Part shown: positions 17,131 to 24,604 of the stretch, in pieces
Numbering within the stretch: the first letter of the stretch is position 1
Layout of the letters: every line of letters starts with the position of its first letter
NCBI GenBank assembly: GCA_902788175.1
Contig: CADAJF010000021.1
Coordinates: 1 to 35,741 of the forward strand
DNA from: an uncultured Bacteroidia bacterium
Lineage (GTDB): Bacteria; Bacteroidota; Bacteroidia; Bacteroidales; UBA932
DNA length: 35,741 nt
Reading direction: 5' to 3'
Position numbers and translations under genes: made by a program
Notes under the pieces: model-generated
The model's database searches: none
Seen by the model: only the letters and a program-made list of their open reading frames with translations
What the model was told of the DNA's origin: nothing

Positions 17131-19881
17131 ACTCCGCTTGATTTCCACAACCTGGAAGGCCTCGATGATGTCTCCGGGGTGGATGTCGTTGTAGCGCTCC
17201 AGGCCACAGCCGCATTCCATGCCCGCCATCACTTCCTTGGCGTTGTCCTTGCCGCGCTGCAGGGAAGCCAGGGCACCGGTGTACACCACAATGCCGTCGC
17301 GGATGAGGCGCACCTGGGCCTTGGCCACCAGCTTGCCTTCCTTGACCTGGCAGCCGGCGATGGTACCCACCTTGGAAATCTTGAAGGTCTGCTTCACCTC
17401 CACGGTGGCGGTTACCTCTTCCTTCTTCTCCGGCTCCAGCATACCCTCGATACCTTCCTTCACTTCGTTGATACAGTCGTAGATGACGGAGTAGAGGCGG
17501 ATTTCGATGCCTTCCTTCTCCGCGGCCCGGCGGGCTTCGGCGGAAGGACGTACCTGGAAGCCGATGATGACGGCGTCGGAGGCTTCGGCCAGCAGGACGT
17601 CGCTCTCGCTGATGGCACCCACGGCCTTGTGGATGACCTTCACCTGCACTTCCTCGGTGGAAAGCTTGATGAGGGAATCCGACAGGGCTTCCACGGAACC
17701 GTCCACGTCACCCTTGACAATGACATTGAGCTCCTTGAAGTTGCCGATGGCGATACGGCGGCCGATCTCGTCCAGGGTAAGGTGCTTCTGCGTCTTGATG
17801 CCCTGGATACGGATGAGCTGCTCGCGCTTCTGGGCGATGGACTTGGCTTCTTTTTCGTCGGCCATCACGTTGAATTTTTCACCGGCGGCGGGGGCGCCGT
17901 TGAGGCCCAGGATGCTCACGGGCGTGGAGGGACCGGCGCTTTCCACCTTCTGTCCGCGCTCGTTGAACATGGCCTTTACGCGGCCGTAATAGCTGCCGGA
18001 GATGATGACGTCTCCCACGCGCATGGTACCGTCCTGCACCAGCACGGTGGCCAGGTAGCCGCGGCCTTTGTCCAGCGAACTCTCGATGACGGCACCGCTT
18101 CCCAGCTTGGAAGGATTGGCCTTGAGCTCCAGCAAGTCAGTCTCGAAGAGCACCTTATCCAGGAGCTTGTCCACATTGATGCCCTTTTTGGCCGATATTT
18201 CCTGGCACTGGTACTTGCCGCCCCAGTCTTCCACCAGGAGGTTCATCTCCGAGAGCTGGCGGCGGATGGTGTCCGGGTTGGCGCCGGGCTTGTCTATCTT
18301 GTTGATGGCGAATACCATGGGAACGCCGGCTGCCTGTGCGTGGGCAATGGCTTCCTTGGTCTGGGGCATGACGGCGTCGTCGGCGGCCACGATGATGATG
18401 GCCAGGTCTGTCATCTGGGCACCGCGGGCACGCATGGCGGTAAAGGCCTCGTGGCCGGGGGTATCCAGGAAGGTGATGTGACGGCCGCTTTCCAGCGTGA
18501 CGCTGTACGCGCCGATGTGCTGGGTGATGCCGCCGGCCTCACCGGCAATGACGTTGGAATTGCGGATATTGTCCAGCAGGGAGGTCTTGCCGTGGTCCAC
18601 GTGGCCCATGACGGTAATCACCGGAGGACGCTCCATCAGGTCTTCCTCGCGGTCCGGTTCCTGCTGCTCGATTTCCTCACTGAGCTCTGCGGTCACGAAT
18701 TCCACCTTATAGCCGAATTCCTCCGCTACCAGCACCAGGGTTTCTGCATCCAGGCGCTGGTTGATGGACACCATCATACCCAGAGACATGCAGGCGCCGA
18801 TGACCTTCACCACGGGGGTGTTGTTCATCAGGGTGGCCAGGTCGTTGACCGTTACGAACTCCGTCACTTTCAGGACCTTGTTCTCTGCGGCAGCGGCTTC
18901 CATCTCCTCCTGCGAACGGATGGCGGCTATCTCGCGCTTCTCCTTGCGGTGCTTGGCGCCGAAGCTCTTGGTCTCGTTCATGCGGGCGTAGGTTTCCTTC
19001 ACCTGCTTCTGGATTTCCTTCTGCATCTCTTCCTGCTCGGCTTCTGTCATGGCGGGCTTGAAGCGGTCGCCTTTCTTGCGGCCCTTGCCCTGGGAAGGGG
19101 TGTCGGCTTTCTTCTTGTCCTCCTTTTTCTTGGGGGCTTTTTCTGCCTGGACCTTGGTCACGTCCACTTTCTGCGAGCCGCTGCTCTTGATGCGCTCGCG
19201 CTTTTTGCTGCGCTTAGGATCGAACTGGGAGAGGTCTATCTTGCCGACCACCTTGAAGGGAGCATCGGCGGCGGGGGCTTCCGAGGGAGTTTCCGCAGGG
19301 GTCGGGGCGGGTTCTTCCTTCGGGACTTCCGGCTGGGGCTCCTCTATAGCAGGTTCGGTGACAGACTCCGGTTCCACCACGGGCTCCGGCTCCGGCTCGG
19401 GGGCAGGAGCAGGTTCCGGCTGGGGCTGAGGCTCCGGCTCGGGTTCCGGCTGGTGCTCCTCTATTACAGGTTCGGTGACAGGCTCCGGTTCCACCACGGG
19501 CTCCGGCTCCGGCTCAGGGGCAGGAGCAGGTTCCGGCTGGGGCTGAGGCTCCGGCTCGGGTTCCGCCACGGGAGTGCGGGAGAGGTTGTTGCTCTTGATG
19601 ACCGTCACGCGTTCGGGCTCGTACTCGTCCTCTTCCTCGTCCTGCTTGCGGGACGCCTTGTCCAGGATTTCGGTGAGTTTGACGTCCACCTTTTCTGCGG
19701 CCTCCTTCAATTCCAGGTCCTTGCCGAACTTCTTATGCAGTTCCGGAAGGTACTCGTCCGATATCTTCAGATTGGGATTGGCATCTTCGATACCGGCACC
19801 TTTGGAATTGAGGAAATCCACCAGGGTGTCCAGCCCGATGTTGAATTGTTTGATAAGTTTCGATAGTCTGATTTCTGCCAT
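17125..19881 (-). CDS. infB: Translation initiation factor IF-2
   Basis: This GTPase brings fMet-tRNA to the 30S subunit. It has 918 residues. The N-terminal domain (residues 1-~95) is followed by a long Pro/Glu/Gln spacer (~105-200) with a duplicated 39-residue block, then a Lys-rich stretch and the IF2_N region. The G domain starts at [18 protein letters not shown] (near 420), with DTPGHEAF and NKIDKPGAN. Domains II, III and C-terminal IV follow ([16 protein letters not shown]). It is the last gene of rimP-nusA-infB, starting 27 bases after nusA. The acidic spacer is unrelated in sequence to that of E. coli and is expected to be disordered. Confidence 0.98.
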   Translation of the reverse strand: MAEIRLSKLIKQFNIGLDTLVDFLNSKGAGIEDANPNLKISDEYLPELHKKFGKDLELKEAAEKVDVKLTEILDKASRKQDEEEDEYEPERVTVIKSNNLSRTPVAEPEPEPQPQPEPAPAPEPEPEPVVEPEPVTEPVIEEHQPEPEPEPQPQPEPAPAPEPEPEPVVEPESVTEPAIEEPQPEVPKEEPAPTPAETPSEAPAADAPFKVVGKIDLSQFDPKRSKKRERIKSSGSQKVDVTKVQAEKAPKKKEDKKKADTPSQGKGRKKGDRFKPAMTEAEQEEMQKEIQKQVKETYARMNETKSFGAKHRKEKREIAAIRSQEEMEAAAAENKVLKVTEFVTVNDLATLMNNTPVVKVIGACMSLGMMVSINQRLDAETLVLVAEEFGYKVEFVTAELSEEIEQQEPDREEDLMERPPVITVMGHVDHGKTSLLDNIRNSNVIAGEAGGITQHIGAYSVTLESGRHITFLDTPGHEAFTAMRARGAQMTDLAIIIVAADDAVMPQTKEAIAHAQAAGVPMVFAINKIDKPGANPDTIRRQLSEMNLLVEDWGGKYQCQEISAKKGINVDKLLDKVLFETDLLELKANPSKLGSGAVIESSLDKGRGYLATVLVQDGTMRVGDVIISGSYYGRVKAMFNERGQKVESAGPSTPVSILGLNGAPAAGEKFNVMADEKEAKSIAQKREQLIRIQGIKTQKHLTLDEIGRRIAIGNFKELNVIVKGDVDGSVEALSDSLIKLSTEEVQVKVIHKAVGAISESDVLLAEASDAVIIGFQVRPSAEARRAAEKEGIEIRLYSVIYDCINEVKEGIEGMLEPEKKEEVTATVEVKQTFKISKVGTIAGCQVKEGKLVAKAQVRLIRDGIVVYTGALASLQRGKDNAKEVMAGMECGCGLERYNDIHPGDIIEAFQVVEIKRSL
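19339..19572 (-). repeat. 117-bp in-frame tandem duplication in infB
   Basis: 19339-19455 and 19456-19572 are near-identical with a few differences, encoding two 39-residue Pro/Glu-rich blocks (…VVEPE.VTEP.IEE…). The length is a multiple of three, so the frame is kept. Confidence 0.85.
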
Positions 19882-19908
19882 AGATGACCCCTTTTTTGTT
19901 CTAAGTGA

Positions 19909-21177
19909 TTAATCCTCAAACTCTTCGTGCAGGATGCGAAGCACCTCTTCCACGGTTTCGTCTTCCAGGTCCGCGCGGGAAGCTATATCGGCCGGAGCAA
20001 GTGCCATGACGCTGCGGGCGGTGTCGCAGCCGATGGACTGCAGGCGCCCGATAACCCAGGCGTCGATGACGTCGGTGAACTCGCTGAGGAGGACGTCGTC
20101 TTCCTCTTCCTCGTTTTGCGGCAGTTCACGCCAGACCTCGATTTCGCGGCCCACCAGCATGCCGGCCAGCTTGATGTTCACGCCTCCCTTGCCGATTCCC
20201 TTCTTCACTTCGTCGGCCTGCATATATACCTTGATCTTGTCTTCCGGGGCTTCGCCCAGGTCTATGCGGGAGATGCGGGCGGGATTCAGCGCACGCTGGA
20301 TCATGAGCTGCGGGTTGGTGCTCCACTGCAGGACATCGATATTCTCATTGCGCAGTTCCCTGACGATACCCATGATACGGGAACCCTTCACGCCGATACA
20401 GGCACCGATAGGGTCGATGCGGTCGTCGTAGGATTCCACGGCCACCTTGGCGCGCTCGCCGGGGATGCGGACCACCTTCTTGACGGTGATCAGGCCGTCG
20501 TAAATCTCGGGGACTTCCATCTCGAAGAGTTTCTCCAGGAAGCTGTCAGTGGTGCGGGAAAGGACAATGTAGGGCGTGGTGTTGTTCTTCATCTCCACGC
20601 TCTTGATGATGGCGCGGACGCTGTCGCTCTTCTTGAAGCGTTCGCCGGGAATCTGCTCGCTCTTGGGCATGCGGAGCTCGTTGCCGTCCTCGTCCAGGAT
20701 CAGGACCTCGTTCTTCCAGGTCTGATAGACCTCTCCGGTGAAGATTTCGCCCACGCGCTCCGAGTACTTCTTGAACACGTTGGCTTTCTCGATATCCATG
20801 ATACGGCCCTGGAGGTTCTGGCGGATGTTCAAGATGCCGCGCCGGCCGAAGGAGGCCAGGGAAAGTTTCCGGGCGAAGGTGTCGCCGATTTCATAGTCGT
20901 CGTCGCCGGTTTCGGCTTTGATCTGATCCAGGGTGATCTGGGTAACGGGGTCTTCCACCTCCTCCACTACCTCGAAGTTCTGGTAGATTTCGCAGTCTCC
21001 TTTGTCCACGTTGATGATGACGTCGAAGTTGTCTGCGCTGCCGTAGGTTTTTGCGAGCTGGGTGAGGAACACGTCCTTCAGCACGCCCAGCATCACCGGG
21101 CGCTCGATGCTCTTTTCTTCCTTGAAGTCCTTGAAGGCATCAATCAAGGTTACTTCTTTCTCTTTTTCTTTAGCCAT
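19909..21177 (-). CDS. nusA: Transcription elongation/termination factor NusA
   Basis: NusA binds RNA polymerase and RNA and modulates pausing, termination and antitermination. The 422-residue protein has an N-terminal polymerase-binding domain (1-~135) and an S1 domain (VGEIFTGEVYQTWKNEVLI, ~140-200). The KH domains follow (AVESYDDRIDPIGACIGVKGSRI and KKGIGKGGVNIKLAGMLVG), then a short helix-hairpin-helix-like tail (VIGRLQSIGCDTARSVM...). It lacks the acidic C-terminal repeats of E. coli NusA, as usual outside proteobacteria. It is the second gene of the operon, 19 bases after rimP. Confidence 0.97.
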   Translation of the reverse strand: MAKEKEKEVTLIDAFKDFKEEKSIERPVMLGVLKDVFLTQLAKTYGSADNFDVIINVDKGDCEIYQNFEVVEEVEDPVTQITLDQIKAETGDDDYEIGDTFARKLSLASFGRRGILNIRQNLQGRIMDIEKANVFKKYSERVGEIFTGEVYQTWKNEVLILDEDGNELRMPKSEQIPGERFKKSDSVRAIIKSVEMKNNTTPYIVLSRTTDSFLEKLFEMEVPEIYDGLITVKKVVRIPGERAKVAVESYDDRIDPIGACIGVKGSRIMGIVRELRNENIDVLQWSTNPQLMIQRALNPARISRIDLGEAPEDKIKVYMQADEVKKGIGKGGVNIKLAGMLVGREIEVWRELPQNEEEEDDVLLSEFTDVIDAWVIGRLQSIGCDTARSVMALAPADIASRADLEDETVEEVLRILHEEFED

Positions 21178-21196
21178 TGGTTAACGATATACTGTA

Positions 21197-21610
21197 TTAT
21201 TTGAATTCCACGACGGGCCTGACAGAGTTGATGATGCTGAAGGAGATGCTTTCCCCATCCACCACCACGGCTTCCTCCGTTACGGCATCCAGGATGCCTT
21301 TTTGCTTCTTGCCCCCTTTCATCCATACGTCCACTTTGCTGCCCAGGGCTTTCTGGTACTGTTTGAGCACCTTGAAGGGGCGGTCCAGGCCGGCGGAGGA
21401 TACGGTGAGGGCATAATCCTCCACATCCTGGTCGAAGGCGGCATGCACCATGCGGTCAATGGCGGCACAGTCTTCCCAGTCCACCACGCCTTCATCTTTC
21501 TCGATGACAATCTCTATGTCATTCTCCTTGGAGACGCTTACTTCCACCAGGAAACAGCCCCGCTCTGCGACGGCCGGCTCCACTGCCTGTATAATCTGTT
21601 CTTTGTCCAT
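21197..21610 (-). CDS. rimP: Ribosome maturation factor RimP
   Basis: RimP is needed for 30S assembly. The ATG at 21610 (MDKEQIIQAVEPAVAERGCFLVEVSVSK) gives 137 residues and the typical RimP N-terminus. The open frame extends upstream, but that part overlaps the hairpin and promoter and has no family similarity. DCAAIDRMVHAAFDQDVEDYALTVSSAGLDRPFK is the diagnostic block (..Y.LEVSSPGLDRPL.. in relatives), followed by the C-terminal SH3-like domain. It is the first gene of rimP-nusA-infB. Confidence 0.95.
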   Translation of the reverse strand: MDKEQIIQAVEPAVAERGCFLVEVSVSKENDIEIVIEKDEGVVDWEDCAAIDRMVHAAFDQDVEDYALTVSSAGLDRPFKVLKQYQKALGSKVDVWMKGGKKQKGILDAVTEEAVVVDGESISFSIINSVRPVVEFK

Positions 21611-21650
21611 AATCCTAACTTGGTCCCGGCTTGAGCGGGAGTCTCTATAC

Positions 21651-21679
21651 AAAAAAGATAGGGGACGTCGTCCTCTATC
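21651..21679 (-). promoter_or_regulatory. Terminator-like hairpin (possible attenuator) in the rimP-nusA-infB leader
   Basis: On the minus strand GATAGAGGAC (21679-21670) pairs with GTCCCCTATC (21666-21657) around a three-base loop. Six T's follow (21656-21651). It lies between the rimP promoter and the rimP ATG, so every transcript from that promoter must pass through it. It can equally end readthrough from the MauE/DoxX gene upstream. Confidence 0.7.
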
Positions 21680-21692
21680 TCGTTCACGGGTG

Positions 21693-21724
21693 CAAAGATA
21701 GGCAAAAAAATCCAAATTGCCAAA
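21693..21724 (-). promoter_or_regulatory. Promoter of the rimP-nusA-infB operon (TTTG-20-TATCTTTG)
   Basis: Minus-strand TTTG (21724-21721), a 20-base spacer, and TATCTTTG (21700-21693) match the Bacteroidota consensus perfectly. Predicted start is near 21687, giving a leader of about 75 bases. Confidence 0.8.
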
Positions 21725-21730
21725 TCCCGC

Positions 21731-22900
21731 CTACAGCAGGAGCAAAACGCCGGCAAGGGCCACGCAGAAGCCCTGCATGCGAAGGCGGCGCCGCACGATG
21801 TAATGGGTGGAAAGATCCACCGGGTCTGCGGCAAAATCTGCGGCAAGGTCCTCCGGGAAATGCCCTTCATCCCACTTGTTCACCAGTTCCCCTTCATTGA
21901 AGAAGGTGCCGCCGCCATTGGAACGGTTGAGGGTTATGAGGGTCTTGTAATCGGCAAAATAAGTGGGGATGTCCCAGGAAACTTCTTCCGGGAGGGCCGA
22001 TACCAGCACCAGGGGCGTTCCGCCGGCTGCAAGCACCGCCTCATACTGCTCGCGCAGGGTCTCCCATTTGAGCCGGGACGGATCATAGACGGAAAAAACC
22101 ACGGTGCAGCCCTTGGCGGCCAGGCGGTCCTGATACTCCCCTTCCGCGTCCCGGAAGCTTAGGACGGGATAATCCGTGAGCTGGGCGCCTGCCGCGCGGA
22201 ATACGGTATCCACGCCCACGAAGGTCCAGGTGGAATCCGGGAGCTGGTCCAGCGTGAAACTGCTCTGTTCCCCGTCTTTTTCGTAGATATATGCGGCTTT
22301 GTATTCCGGTGAGCTGGTTACATCCTCGTCCAGGGAGGCGTAGAGCTCCACGCCCCAGTCATACTCGGTAAAATCTGCAATAGGAAGGTGCGTATTACTG
22401 TAATACAGGGCCAGAAGGACGCCTAAAAAGGCCACTGCCGCTGCTACAATCCGGTCTCCCCTGGCTTTTCCGAAGTCATGGAAAGGCGTGAAGGCAACCA
22501 CGGAGAGTACCATCAGGACGACGTTTTTCCAGAAGCTCTGGGCATGGGTCAGGTGCAAGGCCTCGCCGAAGCAGCCGCAGTCCATGCTGGGATTGAGTAT
22601 CCACAGTACCAGGGTGATGACGGTAAAGAAGGCCAGCAGGGCGTATGTACAGAGGGCAGCGGCTTTCCGCAGCACGCCGGTAATGAGCGCTATACCCAGC
22701 GAGGTCTCGAAAAGGGCCAGCAGCACGCCCAGCACCCGGGCGGCGGGATTCAGGGCCGGCACCTGGAAAAAGCGAAAATACTCCTGCAGGATGAGCATGG
22801 TGCCGGTGGGGTCCGCCACCTTCAGAAGCCCGGAGACCAGGAAAGTGACACCCACCAGAAAGGCGGCGAAACGGCGGAAACGCTGGTAGGAGGCTTTCAT
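21731..22900 (-). CDS. BT_3928-like membrane protein with DoxX/MauE domain
   Basis: This 389-residue membrane protein has four hydrophobic segments in the first ~150 residues (FLVGVTFLVSGLLKVADP, VLGVLLALFETSLGIALITG, LLAFFTVITLVLWIL, NVVLMVLSVVAF). The family motif MDCGCFGE comes after the third, followed by a further segment near 155-170. The C-terminal ~200 residues are extracytoplasmic, with a thioredoxin-like feel but no CxxC, and a last hydrophobic stretch (GFCVALAGVLLLL) ends the protein. MauE/DoxX proteins take part in redox or disulfide metabolism; the exact role in Bacteroidota is unknown. Its ATG overlaps the tmk stop by one base (TAATG), so translation is probably coupled. Confidence 0.85.
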   Translation of the reverse strand: MKASYQRFRRFAAFLVGVTFLVSGLLKVADPTGTMLILQEYFRFFQVPALNPAARVLGVLLALFETSLGIALITGVLRKAAALCTYALLAFFTVITLVLWILNPSMDCGCFGEALHLTHAQSFWKNVVLMVLSVVAFTPFHDFGKARGDRIVAAAVAFLGVLLALYYSNTHLPIADFTEYDWGVELYASLDEDVTSSPEYKAAYIYEKDGEQSSFTLDQLPDSTWTFVGVDTVFRAAGAQLTDYPVLSFRDAEGEYQDRLAAKGCTVVFSVYDPSRLKWETLREQYEAVLAAGGTPLVLVSALPEEVSWDIPTYFADYKTLITLNRSNGGGTFFNEGELVNKWDEGHFPEDLAADFAADPVDLSTHYIVRRRLRMQGFCVALAGVLLLL

Positions 22901-23577
22901 TACAGATAAGGGTCTATGACCGCACGCACACGCGCGAAGATGCTGTCCGGGGGAAGCATTTCCCCGTTTTCTCCGGAGCAGTCGATACGCTGGAAACGGC
23001 TGTCCAGCTGCGTCTGGGCAAGGTACATGGCGCGTACATTGCGCTGGAAATCGATGGAAGCCTCATGGATATCCTGCGCCCCGCCCAGGTAGCGGCGGTC
23101 TGCCCCGCTGCGAGCGTGGGAAAGACTCTGCTCCACAAAGCAGATAGGCACGTCCAGAAAGAGGTTCAGGTCCGGTACGGGAAGCTGGAAAAGCTCATAC
23201 TCCGTGTGGAAAATCCAGTCCCGCAGGCGTTTACGCTCAACCATGTCCTGCAGCTTGGAGCATTGGTACGCAATGTTGGAATACACGTAGCGGTCCAGCA
23301 AGACGGTCTTCCCATCCTCCAGGGCCTGGCGGATGGCCGGGGCTGCCCCGTGACGGTCTTCGGCGAAAAGCAGGGCCACCAGCTGCGGATGCACGGCTTC
23401 ATTGGCGCCGAAGTCCCCCCGCAGGAAGCGGCTGATAAGTTCCCCGTACACGGGAGCGTTGTAACGCGGGAAATGGATGTAGTCCAGCTCCCCGCAGCGC
23501 TGCGCGAGATATTCTTTGAGCCGGGTTACTTGTGTAGACTTCCCAGCTCCATCTAAACCCTCTAAAACGATTAGCAT
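22900..23577 (-). CDS. tmk: Thymidylate kinase
   Basis: This kinase phosphorylates dTMP to dTDP. The start at 23577 gives MLIVLEGLDGAGKSTQV with the P-loop at residues 7-15; the frame extends upstream but without similarity. Other blocks are HFPRYNAPVYGELISRFLRGDFG, LLFAEDRH, the DR(Y/H) motif LLDRYVYSNIAYQ and LNLFLDVP. The LID region follows the last of these. At 225 residues it is a little longer than E. coli Tmk (213). A consensus -7 box ends seven bases before the ATG, so the message may be leaderless. It shares a transcript with the MauE/DoxX gene. Confidence 0.96.
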   Translation of the reverse strand: MLIVLEGLDGAGKSTQVTRLKEYLAQRCGELDYIHFPRYNAPVYGELISRFLRGDFGANEAVHPQLVALLFAEDRHGAAPAIRQALEDGKTVLLDRYVYSNIAYQCSKLQDMVERKRLRDWIFHTEYELFQLPVPDLNLFLDVPICFVEQSLSHARSGADRRYLGGAQDIHEASIDFQRNVRAMYLAQTQLDSRFQRIDCSGENGEMLPPDSIFARVRAVIDPYL

Positions 23578-23583
23578 AGGATG

Positions 23584-23591
23584 CAAAGATA
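23584..23591 (-). promoter_or_regulatory. -7 box of tmk (TATCTTTG)
   Basis: Minus-strand TATCTTTG ends at 23584, six bases from the ATG's first base, so the expected transcription start coincides with the start codon. It sits directly after the T run of the preceding gene's terminator. Confidence 0.6.
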
Positions 23592-23593
23592 GT

Positions 23594-23612
23594 AAAAAAC
23601 TACAACTTGTAG
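23594..23612 (-). terminator. Short terminator overlapping the stop codon of the NlpC/P60 gene
   Basis: The minus strand reads CTACAAGTTGTAG then six T's (23599-23594). The stop codon TAG is part of the 3' arm. The stem is only 4-6 bp, so termination may be partial. Confidence 0.45.
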
Positions 23613-24547
23613 AGGGGATTGGTGAGGGTGGTTGTGAACTGCGGGTCCGTGAGGGGGAAGATGCGGCTGGCAAAAAGGTAGCGGCCGGTGTTGTAGGCAT
23701 CGTAGAGGGGATCCTCCGGGCGGAAACTGCCCACTTTCACCATACCCAGGGAGTGGATGAAACGGCCTTCGCCCAGATAGAAACCTACATGGGAGACGCG
23801 GGGCTTGCCCTCGTTCCATCGGCCAAAAAAGACCAGGTCCCCGGGCAGAAGAGGGTCCAAGCCTTCTATGCGCTCTCCCGTGCGGGACTGCGGGCCTGCA
23901 TCGCGCGGGCCGATGATATCATGCATGAACAGCACCGCGCGCACAAAGCCGCTGCAGTCCATCCCCTTGGGGGACATGCCTGCCCAGATGTAGGGGTGGC
24001 CCAGCATGCTCCTGGCCGTGCGAAGGATAGCTTCGGGGCTCTGGTCCAGGTGCTTACGCCAATCTTCCTCCTGCTGGGCAAGGCTTCTGTGCACATAACC
24101 CTGCCGGCCGTCCGGGAAGCCTACGCGGAGCCATCGGCCCTGCCTGCCCAGGTACTTGAGCCGGCAGCCGGCCACAATGTCCGAGATGGTTTCGCTGCGC
24201 TCCGAAGCCTGGCTGTACACCAGCCCCGTAAGCGCCGTCACCACCACCTTGGGTGCGGCGTTCCACGCATGGAGCTCCTGGGCGCTCATGCGCGTGATGG
24301 CGGCATAATGCACCCAGCCGGTGTACTCATCCGGGCTTTGCACCTGCGGCCAGGGGAAAGGTACATTCTCCCCTTGGCCGATAATGCGCACTGGCGTTCC
24401 CAGCAGGGCCTGGGAGACCATCTCTGCGTCAAAATCAGGCGTACTGCGCATGTTGCAGACGGAAATACTCACTACGCCGTACTCTTCCTGGGCATGGGCG
24501 CCCAGCCAGCACAGCATCATCAGCAGCAAAGAAAACAGTCTTTTCAT
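23600..24547 (-). CDS. NlpC/P60-family murein endopeptidase with SH3-like domains
   Basis: This 315-residue exported protein has a signal peptide (MKRLFSLLLMMLCWLGAHAQ). Two SH3b-like regions (about residues 24-85 and 100-160, the latter with LGRQGRWLRVGFPDGRQGYVH) precede an NlpC/P60 domain from ~170. The catalytic Cys198 is in GMDCSGFVRAV, His253 in RVSHVGFYLGEGRF, and the third polar residue is likely His265. This layout matches YkfC-like D-gamma-glutamyl-diaminopimelate endopeptidases that cut stem peptides and release L-Ala-D-Glu. The start at 24547 gives a proper signal peptide, and a -7 box ends four bases upstream. A dipeptide epimerase, the next step for the product, is encoded at 31034. 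Confidence 0.92.
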   Translation of the reverse strand: MKRLFSLLLMMLCWLGAHAQEEYGVVSISVCNMRSTPDFDAEMVSQALLGTPVRIIGQGENVPFPWPQVQSPDEYTGWVHYAAITRMSAQELHAWNAAPKVVVTALTGLVYSQASERSETISDIVAGCRLKYLGRQGRWLRVGFPDGRQGYVHRSLAQQEEDWRKHLDQSPEAILRTARSMLGHPYIWAGMSPKGMDCSGFVRAVLFMHDIIGPRDAGPQSRTGERIEGLDPLLPGDLVFFGRWNEGKPRVSHVGFYLGEGRFIHSLGMVKVGSFRPEDPLYDAYNTGRYLFASRIFPLTDPQFTTTLTNPLYKL

Positions 24548-24551
24548 ACCC

Positions 24552-24559
24552 CAAAGATA
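24552..24559 (-). promoter_or_regulatory. -7 box of the NlpC/P60 gene (TATCTTTG)
   Basis: Minus-strand TATCTTTG lies directly behind the ten-T run of the pnp terminator and ends four bases before the ATG. Transcription is predicted to start at or within the start codon (leaderless). Confidence 0.6.
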
Positions 24560-24560
24560 C

Positions 24561-24586
24561 AAAAAAAAAAGACATCCGAAGATGTC
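24561..24586 (-). terminator. Intrinsic terminator of pnp (UUCG loop)
   Basis: On the minus strand GACATC-TTCG-GATGTC (24586-24571) is followed by ten T's (24570-24561). This is a perfect 6-bp stem with a stable UUCG tetraloop, 18 bases after the pnp stop. Confidence 0.92.
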
Positions 24587-24604
24587 TCTTTTTCTCAGTT
24601 TCGA

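Noticed and set aside
17179-19866. 895-codon open frame opposite infB, and similar long frames opposite dnaK, nusA, gpmI and proS
   Set aside because: All mirror genes with unmistakable motifs and full family length; their low-complexity translations are typical of antisense frames in GC-rich DNA.
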